Assembly (NCBI GenBank): GCA_025363655.1
Contig: JANYDK010000082.1
Coordinates: 62,001 to 126,000, forward strand
DNA length: 64,000 nucleotides
Source of the DNA: Deltaproteobacteria bacterium
Lineage (GTDB): Bacteria; Myxococcota_A; Polyangia; Polyangiales; JADJMO01
Direction: 5' to 3'
Below, one piece after another: positions 54,850-63,565 of this stretch. The number at the start of each line of letters is the position of its first letter. The stretch's first letter is position 1. The notes under the pieces are model-generated. The model did not search any database, was not told the DNA's origin, and was given only the letters and a program-made list of their open reading frames with translations. The translations under genes were made by a program, and so were the position numbers.

Positions 54850-55599
54850 TCAGCGCGACTCGTACACGTGCAGCGCCGGGAACTCGACCGCCGTGAGGAA
54901 GCCGCCCTTGCCGCAGCCAGTGTCGATGCCGATGACGTTGACGCCGGCCCAGAGGTCGGTCGGGTCGTCGGGCGTGTAGTTCGAGAGCTCGGGCGGCAGG
55001 CAGGTGGTCGTCGTGTGCCCGAAGACGACGAGCTTTCCGCGGTAATTCACGAAGAAATCTTCGTCGCGGAGCCAAAGCAGCGCTGTCGGATCGTCGACCT
55101 CGGAGGGGTGTGCCCAGCGACCGTTCTTCTTCGGGAGGCCGGCGTGCACGTAGAGCGCGTGCTCGTCCTCGTAGAAGTGCGGGAGCGCCTGCATCCACTG
55201 CACGACCTCGCGCGGGAAGAAGGCGCCGCGCAGGAGAGGTTCTTTCTCGTGCTCTTGCGGCTCTTCCTCTTCGGCGGGGATCGGTCCGCCGACGTAGGAG
55301 CGCATCGCCGCGAGGCAGCCGTTGAGCGGCGGCATGACGAAGCCGGGCCAACCGCGCTCGACCACGCGGAGCCAAGCGTCTTCGTGGTTGCCGCGGAGGG
55401 CGACGACCTTGGCCGGCGTCTCGTAGGGCAGGCGGCGGACGTAGTCGACGACGCGCGCCGAGTGCGGGCCGCGGTCGAGGTAGTCGCCGAGGAAGACGAT
55501 GGTGTCGTGTCGATCGAGCGTAGGCAGTCGCGACAGCAGGATGAAGAGCTGCGCGATGTCTCCGTGGATGTCGCCGATGGCGAAGGTACGGCCAGCCAT
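54850..55599 (-). CDS. PPP-type metallophosphoesterase
   Basis: AIGDIHGDIAQLFILLSRL...FLGDYLDRGPHSARVV...ALRGNHEDAW...VFGHT. Confidence 0.9.
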   Translation of the reverse strand: MAGRTFAIGDIHGDIAQLFILLSRLPTLDRHDTIVFLGDYLDRGPHSARVVDYVRRLPYETPAKVVALRGNHEDAWLRVVERGWPGFVMPPLNGCLAAMRSYVGGPIPAEEEEPQEHEKEPLLRGAFFPREVVQWMQALPHFYEDEHALYVHAGLPKKNGRWAHPSEVDDPTALLWLRDEDFFVNYRGKLVVFGHTTTTCLPPELSNYTPDDPTDLWAGVNVIGIDTGCGKGGFLTAVEFPALHVYESR

Positions 55600-55656
55600 G
55601 TCGTACGAACGAGCAGGATCGTACGAGAACGCGGTGGCGCCAAGGGAATACTTCCG

Positions 55657-55692
55657 ACGAGCCCTCCCACGAGCCTTCCCACGAGCCTTCCG
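55657..55692. repeat. 12-bp tandem repeat x3 in phosphatase/kinase intergenic region
   Basis: ACGAGCCCTCCC / ACGAGCCTTCCC / ACGAGCCTTCCG. Confidence 0.85.
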
Positions 55693-55738
55693 ACGCTGCC
55701 GGCACGCGTAGGCTCGGGTGAGGAGATATAAGGAAACG

Positions 55739-58543
55739 ATGGGCTCACGGCTCGCCCCGTCGCTGCAGGCCTTCCTCGACCTGCCGCCGGAAGATCGACG
55801 TCTCGGGCCGTTTCGCTTGGTCGAGCAGCTCGGAAAGGGCGGTTTCGCGCCGGTGTGGCTGGCGGAGGAGGTCTACGGCGAGACCAAGCTGCGCACGGCG
55901 GCGGTGAAGCTCTTCGCCTACGGCGAGCCGGACGAGGACGGGCGCACCTCGGCGACCGGTCGCATGTCGACGGCCGGGCTGCGGATGCGCGATCGCATCA
56001 CCGAGGAAGCGCGCTCGCTCTGCCGCGTCGAGCACCCCAACGTCGTGCGTTTCTACTCGCTGCCGACCGACGATCAGCGCGGCATCATCGGTTTGGCGAT
56101 GGAGTACGTCGCCGGGACGTCGCTCGATCGTCGTCTCGCCGGTAGCCGCGGAGACGTCCGCGGAATCCCGCTCGCCGAGGTGCTCTCGGTCGGCATCGCC
56201 GTCGCATCTGCGCTCGCGGTGGTGCATCAAATCGGCCTCGTTCACCGCGACATCAAGCCGGCCAACGTCATCGAGTCGGCGGGTGTCTACAAGCTGATCG
56301 ACTTCGGCATCGCCTCGGCCGAGCGCACGCGTGCGCGCGAAGCCGAGCCCGCCGCGCCGCCGCCGGTGATCGTGCTCGGCGACGTGCCGATCCACGCGAT
56401 CGGCTCTCGCGCCGACATGCTCCTTCGTCTGCCGGGCGCGCAGGGCTCTCTCCCTTCGCTGACGTCGGCGATCATGAGCGGCACCGTCGGTTACATCGAT
56501 CCGAAGTGCATGCCGCCCGAGTGCGCGCGTGCGACCAGCTCGAGCGATCTCTACGCCCTCGGCGCGATGCTCTTCGAGTGCGTGACCGGCCGAATTCCCG
56601 CGGTGGCGGCGGCAGGTGATGGCGGAGGCATGAAGACGGAGGTGCTCGACGGTCGCGAGAAATCTCCGCCGCTCCGCGCGCTTTCGCCGGACGTTCCGGC
56701 CTCGCTCGCGCGCCTGATCGACGCGCTGCTCGATCCCGAGCCGGCCGGACGCCCGCGATCGGCCGAGGCCGTGGCGCGCGATCTCGAGCGCATCCGCGGT
56801 GAGCTCGCGGGCGCCTCGCGTGCACTGCCATCCGAAGAAATAGGCCCATTTCGCGGCCTCTCGCGCTTCGAAGAGGGTGATCGCGACGTCTACTTCGGTC
56901 GCTCCGCCGAGGTCGCGGCGACGCTCGAACGCCTCCGTGGACGAGGCCTCGTCGCCATCGTCGGCGCTTCGGGCAGCGGCAAGAGCAGCCTCGCGCGCGC
57001 CGGCGTCGTCCCCGCGATCGTCGAGGGCGCGCTCGGATGGCCGAAGCAATGGGATCGCGCGATCTGCACGCCCGGCGCCGATCCACTCGCGTCGATGCTC
57101 GAGGCGCTGACGCCGTTCCTTCCCGAAGGCACTCGCGGGTCGGAGTCGATCGTCGCCGCGCTCGCCGAACGGGCGCAGACGATGGGCCGCGGCCTCGTGC
57201 TCGTCGTCGATCAATTGGAAGAGCTGGCGACGATCGTCCCCGTGAGCCCGGCGGCGTTGGCGAAGAGAGCGCACGCGGTCGAGCTCCTCGCGCGCTTCGG
57301 CGAACAACCGCTGGTCGGCGTGCGAGTGCTCTGCGCGGCCCGCCGCGATTTGCTCGATCCTCTCCTCGCGCTCGACGAGGTGCTCGGTCGCGTCCTGACA
57401 CGCGGCATGATGCTCGTCGCCCCGCTCGCCGACACCGCCTGGCACGACGTCCTCGAACAGGCGCTCGAGGCCTACGGATACGGCTTCGAGGACGACGCCC
57501 TCCGCGGAGAAATACTCACGGATTTACGGGGAACGGCGTCGGCGATGCCGCTCGTGCAGTTCGCTCTCACGCAGCTCTGGGCGCAACGTGACGTCGCCGG
57601 AAAGCGCATCACCCGCGCCGGTCACCGGGCCATCGGCGGCATCAGTGGCGCGCTCGATCGACACGCGCGCGCCACGCTCGAGCGGCTGGTCCGCGCCGAT
57701 CCGAGCGCCCGTGAGCTGGCGCGCGAGATCCTCGTCGCGCTCACCACCGCCCAAGGCACGCGAGTCACTCGAGGGCTCGATGAGCTGCAATCGATCGGCG
57801 GTGCCAAGGCGACGATCGTCGTGCGCGCGCTGGAGGAGGCACGGCTGCTCTCCCGCGATGGCGATGGCGTCTCCCTCGCGCACGAGGCGCTCCTCGCGCA
57901 ATGGGAAGAGCTCCGCGGATGGATCCACGAAGCGCGCGAAGATCGACTGCTCGCCGAAGAGCTCGAACGTGACGCCGCCAAATGGAGCGAAGCGCCCGAC
58001 GCTTCGCTGCTCTGGCGCAAACGAAGGCTCGCCGCTGCCGAAGAGGTGCGACGCCGCGGCACGGTGCGCCTCAGCGACATCGCCGATCGATACCTCTCGG
58101 TCGGCCGGGGCGAAGAGCGTCGCGGCATTTTTCTCGCGGTCGCCGCTGCGCTCGTCGTCGTCTTCGCGGGCGCGGTCGGCGCCGGTCTCTACGTGCGTGA
58201 CATCCACGCCGCGCGCGTCGCTGCCGAACAGAAGGCGATCGAGGCCAGTCGCAGCGAAGTCGTCGCGCAGACCAGCATGAAGCAGGCGAAGGCCGAGACC
58301 GAACGCGCCGACCTGGCGAGCGAGAAGGCGCGCCTCGCCGCCAAGGACGCCGACGACGCGAAGAAGGACTTCGAGAACCGGCTCAACGACCTCAAATCGG
58401 AGCTGAAGAAGAACATCAACGACGCCGCTGCCCTCAAGCAACTGGCGAAACAAGTGAACGATCTGACGAGCAAACCGCCGAAGCCACCTCCGCCGGGGAC
58501 CCTCGATGCCGGAAGCGTTTCCCAGACCGGCCTTCCGCCCTAG
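55739..58543 (+). CDS. Ser/Thr protein kinase fused to STAND-type NTPase, TM and coiled coil
   Basis: LVEQLGKGGFAPVWLAEE; TAAVKLF; HRDIKPANV; DFGIAS; then FRGLSRFEEGDRDVYFGRSAEV...IVGASGSGKSSLARAGVVPA (Walker A); TM at IFLAVAAALVVVFAGAVGAGLYV; charged coiled coil. GTG at 55718 also possible. Confidence 0.88.
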   Translation: MGSRLAPSLQAFLDLPPEDRRLGPFRLVEQLGKGGFAPVWLAEEVYGETKLRTAAVKLFAYGEPDEDGRTSATGRMSTAGLRMRDRITEEARSLCRVEHPNVVRFYSLPTDDQRGIIGLAMEYVAGTSLDRRLAGSRGDVRGIPLAEVLSVGIAVASALAVVHQIGLVHRDIKPANVIESAGVYKLIDFGIASAERTRAREAEPAAPPPVIVLGDVPIHAIGSRADMLLRLPGAQGSLPSLTSAIMSGTVGYIDPKCMPPECARATSSSDLYALGAMLFECVTGRIPAVAAAGDGGGMKTEVLDGREKSPPLRALSPDVPASLARLIDALLDPEPAGRPRSAEAVARDLERIRGELAGASRALPSEEIGPFRGLSRFEEGDRDVYFGRSAEVAATLERLRGRGLVAIVGASGSGKSSLARAGVVPAIVEGALGWPKQWDRAICTPGADPLASMLEALTPFLPEGTRGSESIVAALAERAQTMGRGLVLVVDQLEELATIVPVSPAALAKRAHAVELLARFGEQPLVGVRVLCAARRDLLDPLLALDEVLGRVLTRGMMLVAPLADTAWHDVLEQALEAYGYGFEDDALRGEILTDLRGTASAMPLVQFALTQLWAQRDVAGKRITRAGHRAIGGISGALDRHARATLERLVRADPSARELAREILVALTTAQGTRVTRGLDELQSIGGAKATIVVRALEEARLLSRDGDGVSLAHEALLAQWEELRGWIHEAREDRLLAEELERDAAKWSEAPDASLLWRKRRLAAAEEVRRRGTVRLSDIADRYLSVGRGEERRGIFLAVAAALVVVFAGAVGAGLYVRDIHAARVAAEQKAIEASRSEVVAQTSMKQAKAETERADLASEKARLAAKDADDAKKDFENRLNDLKSELKKNINDAAALKQLAKQVNDLTSKPPKPPPPGTLDAGSVSQTGLPP

Positions 58544-58558
58544 AATTCATCGGCGGTC

Positions 58559-59179
58559 ATGCCGTACCCCAGCTCTGGAAGCCTGAAGATCGCGCTCCCG
58601 AAGGGTCACTTTCGGGGGAGCCCGCTTCACCATTCGGTCGCCCACTTCGTGAAGGCGTACGGGCCGTCGGCCGCCCACGACGCGATCGCGCGCTTGCCCG
58701 AGCAGTATCGCGCGTACGTCGCGCCGAACGCGCCGGCGATGGGCATCCTTGGCGCGCGCTCGTATCCGTATCCCTTCGTCGGTGAGCTGGTGCGGACGAT
58801 GAAGCTCGTGGTGCACGCCTCCGACGAAGACGTCTTCGTCCGCGAGCTCGTCTACGCCGGCCTCGAGGTGATGCTGAGCACGATGCATCGCGTGCTCCTC
58901 CGCTACCTCGCCTCGCCCGCGATGTTCCTCGAGCGCCGCCAGGAGATTTGGGATCTCTTCCACGAGACGGGCCGCCAGCGGGTCGTCTCGCAGACGCCGA
59001 ACTCGTACGTGATCGAAGACGCCGAGTGGCCGAACACGGACGCCACCGTGTGCCGCATCAACCTCGAAGGACGTCGACGCATGCTCGAGTTGGTCGGCCT
59101 CGGCAACATCGAAGCGCTTCGAGAGAAGTGCCGCGCGTGGGGCCACGCGACGTGCGAGTCCCGCTTTCGCTGGACCTGA
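58559..59179 (+). CDS. DUF2378-like (myxobacterial) hypothetical protein
   Basis: Compact 206-aa protein with MPYPSSGSLKIALPKGHFRGSPLHHSV...; family call is from memory. Confidence 0.45.
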   Translation: MPYPSSGSLKIALPKGHFRGSPLHHSVAHFVKAYGPSAAHDAIARLPEQYRAYVAPNAPAMGILGARSYPYPFVGELVRTMKLVVHASDEDVFVRELVYAGLEVMLSTMHRVLLRYLASPAMFLERRQEIWDLFHETGRQRVVSQTPNSYVIEDAEWPNTDATVCRINLEGRRRMLELVGLGNIEALREKCRAWGHATCESRFRWT

Positions 59180-59294
59180 CGATTCTTCGATCAGACGTCG
59201 CGGCGCGTGACATGGCGGGTGCGTGCGTCGCTCGCCGAGTGCGGGCCTGAGAGGCGGACTTGCGCCTTCTCCGCATCACGCAAAGGAGCTCTTC

Positions 59295-59756
59295 ATGCGC
59301 GCAGACGTCGTGCTGACACCGATTTTCTTCATCGCCCTCGCGACCGCCATCGGCAACGTCGCCTGCTCGTCTCCGTTCGGCGGCGGAGGCTCTGAAGGTG
59401 GCCCGATGGGCGGCAGCGCCCATGGCGCAGATCCGAGCCCGCCCCCGCCTCCGCTGTGGGATGTACCCGACGGTGACGTGTGGTGGGACACGAGCATTCC
59501 GACGGACGTGGGTGGAGACGGAGGGAGCCTCGACGCGTCGCCCGAGGGCGGCGGCCCCTACGACGATGGAGGCGCGCCCGACGACGGCGGCGTTCATGAA
59601 GGTGGCCCCGGTTGCGGCGATGGAGGTGTCAGCCCCGACGGAGGAATTTCCGATGGAAGCTGGCTCTGCCCCGACGGTTCCACGCCCGATCGCGTATGCG
59701 ACGCCGCGGGCATGTGCTGGGACATTTGCGGCGTGACGAGCGCGAAGCCACGTTGA
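59295..59756 (+). CDS. Gly/Asp-rich lipoprotein
   Basis: FFIALATAIGNVACSSPFGGG lipobox; Gly/Asp/Pro-rich tail. Confidence 0.6.
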   Translation: MRADVVLTPIFFIALATAIGNVACSSPFGGGGSEGGPMGGSAHGADPSPPPPPLWDVPDGDVWWDTSIPTDVGGDGGSLDASPEGGGPYDDGGAPDDGGVHEGGPGCGDGGVSPDGGISDGSWLCPDGSTPDRVCDAAGMCWDICGVTSAKPR

Positions 59757-59766
59757 CCTCTCCCTC

Positions 59767-60759
59767 ATGACGAAGGCTGCACGTCGTCTTCTCGGCATCG
59801 CCATGGTGTCGGTCGCGGCGTGCGCACCTCGTCTCGCCTCGGCCGCCACCCTCGACGACTACGACGCGCCCGCCGAGTGCCCGTCTGCCGAAACCTTCCG
59901 CCACGCCGCCGCCGACGGCGCCCCCGAAATTTGGGCCAATTCGTCGTCGCACGTGCACGTGAAGATTCGAAAAGAAGGAACGTCGTTCCTCGGCCGCGTG
60001 CACATCGAAGGCGCCTCGACGGTCACCCGCGAGCTGTCGGGAGAACGATGTGACGAGGTCGTCGCTGCGCTCGCGCTGGTGACGTCGTTGGCGATCGAGG
60101 GAGGGGTCGCGCCCGCGCCCGCGCCTGCGCCTGCGCCTGCGCCTGCGCCTGCGCCTGCGCCTGCGCCTGCGCCTGCGCCTGCGCCCGCGCCCGAACCCGC
60201 GCCCGAACCCGAACCCGAACCCGAACCCGAACCCGAATTCGAACCGCCGCTCACGCCCTTCTCCGCCGGTGTCGCCTCACGCTTCACCTACGCCGGCAAC
60301 GACGACGGCCCGAACGCATCCCTCGGCCTCTTCCTCGAATGGCTCGCGCCACCCAGCGATCTTCGCCCGAGCCTTCGACTCAGTGTCCATCGTCAATTTC
60401 CCGTCCCGATCCTCCCTGACATCCACGCCAATCTCATCGTCGGGCGACTCGATGGGTGCGCGCTCGGGAGGGTGGGGTCGAGGTTGGGGATTGGGCCGTG
60501 CCTCGGGGTGGGGGTCGGGCGGCTCGCCATCGACAGTGATGTCGCGTATCTACCGAGCGAAAATCGGCTTTGGATCGATGGACAACTGGCGGTGCGGGCC
60601 CTAGTCGAGCTCGGTCATTGGGGCTTGCTCGGGACGGAGATCGGCTTCTCCGCGCCTTTTCCTCCGTATCGCGTGATCAATTCGTACGGCCACGGCACCT
60701 ACGAGATGGGCAGCGTCCGGTTGCTGGCAGGGCTGTCGTGGGGAATTCGTTTCGGGTGA
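59767..60759 (+). CDS. Exported protein with (PA)n/(PE)n linker and beta-rich C-terminus
   Basis: Signal peptide MTKAARRLLGIAMVSVAACAPRLASA; APAPAPAP...PEPEPEPE. Confidence 0.65.
   Translation: MTKAARRLLGIAMVSVAACAPRLASAATLDDYDAPAECPSAETFRHAAADGAPEIWANSSSHVHVKIRKEGTSFLGRVHIEGASTVTRELSGERCDEVVAALALVTSLAIEGGVAPAPAPAPAPAPAPAPAPAPAPAPAPAPEPAPEPEPEPEPEPEFEPPLTPFSAGVASRFTYAGNDDGPNASLGLFLEWLAPPSDLRPSLRLSVHRQFPVPILPDIHANLIVGRLDGCALGRVGSRLGIGPCLGVGVGRLAIDSDVAYLPSENRLWIDGQLAVRALVELGHWGLLGTEIGFSAPFPPYRVINSYGHGTYEMGSVRLLAGLSWGIRFG
60109..60240 (+). repeat. Hexanucleotide GCGCCY/CGAACC repeat (coding)
   Basis: gcgcctgcgcctgcg... then cccgaacccgaa... Confidence 0.9.
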
Positions 60760-60787
60760 TCAAACGCGGGCCTCCGCGACATGGCGT

Positions 60788-61372
60788 GTGCAGACGATGA
60801 ACGACGCGACGATGATGCAGAAGCTCGCCATCGAGCTTGAACCGAACGTACGGGAAGCCACCCGTGACGCGCGCTGCGCTCGCTTGCTCCGCGACAACCT
60901 CGACTTCATCGCGCGCACCTTGCGCCGCCTCGGGGTCGCCGAGGCCGACGTCGAGGATGCCACGCAACGCGTCTTCGTCGTCGCCGCCGACCGACTCGAT
61001 CACATCGAGGCCGATCGCGAGCGCTCGTTTCTCTTCGGCACCGCCAAGCGGATCGCGATGGCGACGCGACGCACCCGCACCGCGCGCCTCGAAGAACCCG
61101 AAGAAGCCGCCAGCGCCGTCGCCGATCCGTCGCCCGATCCCGAGCAAGCGCTCGGACGGCGTCGCGCGCGTCAGCTCCTCGACGAAATCCTCGACGCGAT
61201 GCCGATGGAGCTCCGCGAGATCTTCGTCATGTACGAGCTCGAGCAGCTGACGATGGCCGAGATCGCCACCCTCGTCGAAGTCCCCGCCGGCACCGTCGCC
61301 TCGCGTCTCCGTCGTGCCCGCGAGCTCTTCCAAGAAGCCACGAATCGCCTTCGCGCCCGGAGGACGCCATGA
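60788..61372 (+). CDS. ECF-type RNA polymerase sigma factor
   Basis: LLRDNLDFIARTLRRLGVAEADVEDATQRVFVVAADRLD...LDAMPMELREIFVMYELEQLTMAEIATLVEVPAGTVASRLRRARELF. Confidence 0.9.
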   Translation: MQTMNDATMMQKLAIELEPNVREATRDARCARLLRDNLDFIARTLRRLGVAEADVEDATQRVFVVAADRLDHIEADRERSFLFGTAKRIAMATRRTRTARLEEPEEAASAVADPSPDPEQALGRRRARQLLDEILDAMPMELREIFVMYELEQLTMAEIATLVEVPAGTVASRLRRARELFQEATNRLRARRTP

Positions 61373-62208
61373 GCAGCGAAGCCCCTCCCCGCCTCCTCGA
61401 CGAAGCCGACGAATTCACCGCGTCGCTCCTGCGCGCCGGTCTCCAAGATCGCCTGTCCCCCGAAGCACGTCGCAACATCGTCACGGCCCTCGGCGTCTCC
61501 ACCGCCACCCTCGGCGCCACCGCCCTCACGGGCGCAGCCCTCAAAACGACTGCCACCACCCTCGGCAAGCTCGGCGCCCCCACCTTCGTGATGAAGCTCC
61601 TCTTCTCCTGCGTCGTCGGCGGCGCAGTCACCTGGGGCGCCATCACCGTCACCCCCCACATCATGAGCCCGCTCTTCGAGCGCCCCACCTCCGCCGAGCC
61701 CGCAGTCACGACCCTCGCCCGACTCATCCTCACCCAACCCAACAAGCCCGCGCTCACGCCCGCCGCTGCGCCCACGCCCGCGCCCGCACTCACGCCTGCG
61801 CCCGCGCCTGCGCTCACGCTCACGCTCGCACTCACGCCTGCGCCCACGCCCACGCCCACGCTCGCACTCACGCCTGCACCTGCACCTGCACCTGCACCTG
61901 CACCTGCACCTGTGCCCACGCCTGCTCCCGCGCCCGAAGCCACCCTCCTCTCCCAAGAGCTCCCCCTCATCCTCACCGCCCGCAACGCCCTCTCCTCCTC
62001 CCGCCCCGACGACGCCCTCGCCGCCCTCGACGAGCACCGCGCCCGCTTCCCCTCCGGCAAACTCTCCGCCGAAGCCGCCTACCTCCGCGTGCGCGCCCTC
62101 TTCGCCGCCCATCGCGACGCCGAAGCGAAATCCCTCGCCCACGCCATCCTCGACGCCTCCCCCAACGGCCCTTACGCCGAGCGCTTGCGAGCCCTCGTCG
62201 ATGACTGA
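61369..62208 (+). CDS. Membrane protein with TP/AP linker, candidate cognate regulator of the ECF sigma
   Basis: ATGA overlap with sigma gene; TM-like segments near FVMKLLFSCVVGGAVTWGAI; TPR-like C-terminus. Confidence 0.6.
   Translation: MSSEAPPRLLDEADEFTASLLRAGLQDRLSPEARRNIVTALGVSTATLGATALTGAALKTTATTLGKLGAPTFVMKLLFSCVVGGAVTWGAITVTPHIMSPLFERPTSAEPAVTTLARLILTQPNKPALTPAAAPTPAPALTPAPAPALTLTLALTPAPTPTPTLALTPAPAPAPAPAPAPVPTPAPAPEATLLSQELPLILTARNALSSSRPDDALAALDEHRARFPSGKLSAEAAYLRVRALFAAHRDAEAKSLAHAILDASPNGPYAERLRALVDD
61751..61938 (+). repeat. Hexanucleotide ACGCCY/GCACCT/CTCACG repeats (coding)
   Basis: cctgcacctgcacctgcacctgcacc and acgcccacgcccacg. Confidence 0.85.
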
Positions 62209-62593
62209 GCGCCGTGCGTCCGCGCGATTCACACTTCTCGTGCGGCTCGTGTTCGTCTCGTTCTTTTCCCTGTGCGCTCTCGCGGTCGCGCTCCTTTCGA
62301 GCTGCGCCGCGCAGGACATCGTTCTCGGCGATGGCATTAGCTATTGGAGCGGTGACGCCAATTCCTATCCGCCATGGGACACCCATTACGACCCGACGGA
62401 TGCCTGCTGCACGAAGGCAGACGACGTCTGGCTCGATTGCACTTGTCCTCCCGATCCGTGCCTCGACGACGCATCTCCGACAGATGCCTGTGGCGACGCC
62501 GCCGAGTCTTCTCCAGAGGTCTCCGCAGAGGTCGAGGTCGACGGGGATGCCGGAGCCGAGGCCGATGCGTTGGACGCCGCCGACGGCGGTTGA
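62201..62593 (+). CDS. Small lipoprotein
   Basis: LCALAVALLSSCAAQ lipobox; acidic tail. Confidence 0.55.
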   Translation: MTERRASARFTLLVRLVFVSFFSLCALAVALLSSCAAQDIVLGDGISYWSGDANSYPPWDTHYDPTDACCTKADDVWLDCTCPPDPCLDDASPTDACGDAAESSPEVSAEVEVDGDAGAEADALDAADGG

Positions 62594-62595
62594 CG

Positions 62596-63504
62596 TTACT
62601 TCTTGCGCCGGCGAATCCACGCCGCGCCGAGCAGCGTGAGCACGAACGTCGTCGTCATCGTCACGGGCCCCTCGTCGTGGCCGAGGCCGACGTCGCAGTG
62701 ACAGCCTCCCCCGGAGGTCGAGGTTGCGCCGCCGCCGCCGCAGACGCTCGAATATCCGCCGTGCGGCGTCGGATCGCAGGTGGCCGAACGACCGACCGGA
62801 TAGACGGTGCAGATGCCGCAGATGTCGTCGGGCGCCGGCGTTCGCATGAACGACTGCCCCTGCTCGTACTTGGGGTACATCGTCGCGTCGGTGTTGGCCA
62901 GTTGCGTGTGCGAGAGCCCGAGCACGTGCCCCGACTCGTGCGCGAGGATGGAGAGTAGATCGTAGACCTTGAGCCCCGTCGGATCGCCGACCGTGAGCGG
63001 GATGCTCGGCCCGCTGTTGACCTCGATGTCGGCGTCGAAGATCTGCCCGCTCGTCTTGCTGTAGGTGACCGTCGTCAGCGCGAGGACGTTGTTCGCGTGC
63101 GGCCAGCCGGTGTCGAAGTACGAGACGGTGTTGGAGTTGCCGCTCTCCTGGTTGTACTCGGCCGCCGTGCATCCGCCGGCGGTCCCGACGGTCACCTTCA
63201 TCGATGGATGCCCTGCCGGCATACCTGTGCACACGCTGCACTCGGCCGCCGTGGTCCACAAATCGAGCTCTTGCTGGAGCACGCTTCGCGCGGTCGCGAG
63301 ATCGACCTGCTTGCTCCCATTCGCGACCACCATTCCGACGCACGCCCCTGGCCAAGCGAGCGGCGTTCCTACGTCGTCACAAGGCTTCGCGGTCGTCGCC
63401 ACGAAGTCGGCGTTGGTGGTGGTCCGACAAAACGCCTCCGCCCCGCGCGACAGCGACATCACCCCCAAGACCATCGCCGCTACCGGGAAAAACCGCACCA
63501 TCAT
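62596..63504 (-). CDS. Matrixin-like (M10A) zinc metalloprotease with MYXO-CTERM-like tail
   Basis: HESGHVLGLSH; ATMYPKY; tail GGGCHCDVGLGHDEGPVTMTTTFVLTLLGAAWIRRRKK. Confidence 0.8.
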   Translation of the reverse strand: MMVRFFPVAAMVLGVMSLSRGAEAFCRTTTNADFVATTAKPCDDVGTPLAWPGACVGMVVANGSKQVDLATARSVLQQELDLWTTAAECSVCTGMPAGHPSMKVTVGTAGGCTAAEYNQESGNSNTVSYFDTGWPHANNVLALTTVTYSKTSGQIFDADIEVNSGPSIPLTVGDPTGLKVYDLLSILAHESGHVLGLSHTQLANTDATMYPKYEQGQSFMRTPAPDDICGICTVYPVGRSATCDPTPHGGYSSVCGGGGATSTSGGGCHCDVGLGHDEGPVTMTTTFVLTLLGAAWIRRRKK

Positions 63505-63565
63505 GTCGTAGCGGCCCCGCGCCGACTTGGCCAGCAGAGACCGCACCGGCTACGCACGTCGAGCC

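Noticed and set aside
52320-54896. 858-aa + strand ORF
   Set aside because: Lies antisense to hemH, the PHP hydrolase and TerB-like genes; composition artefact.
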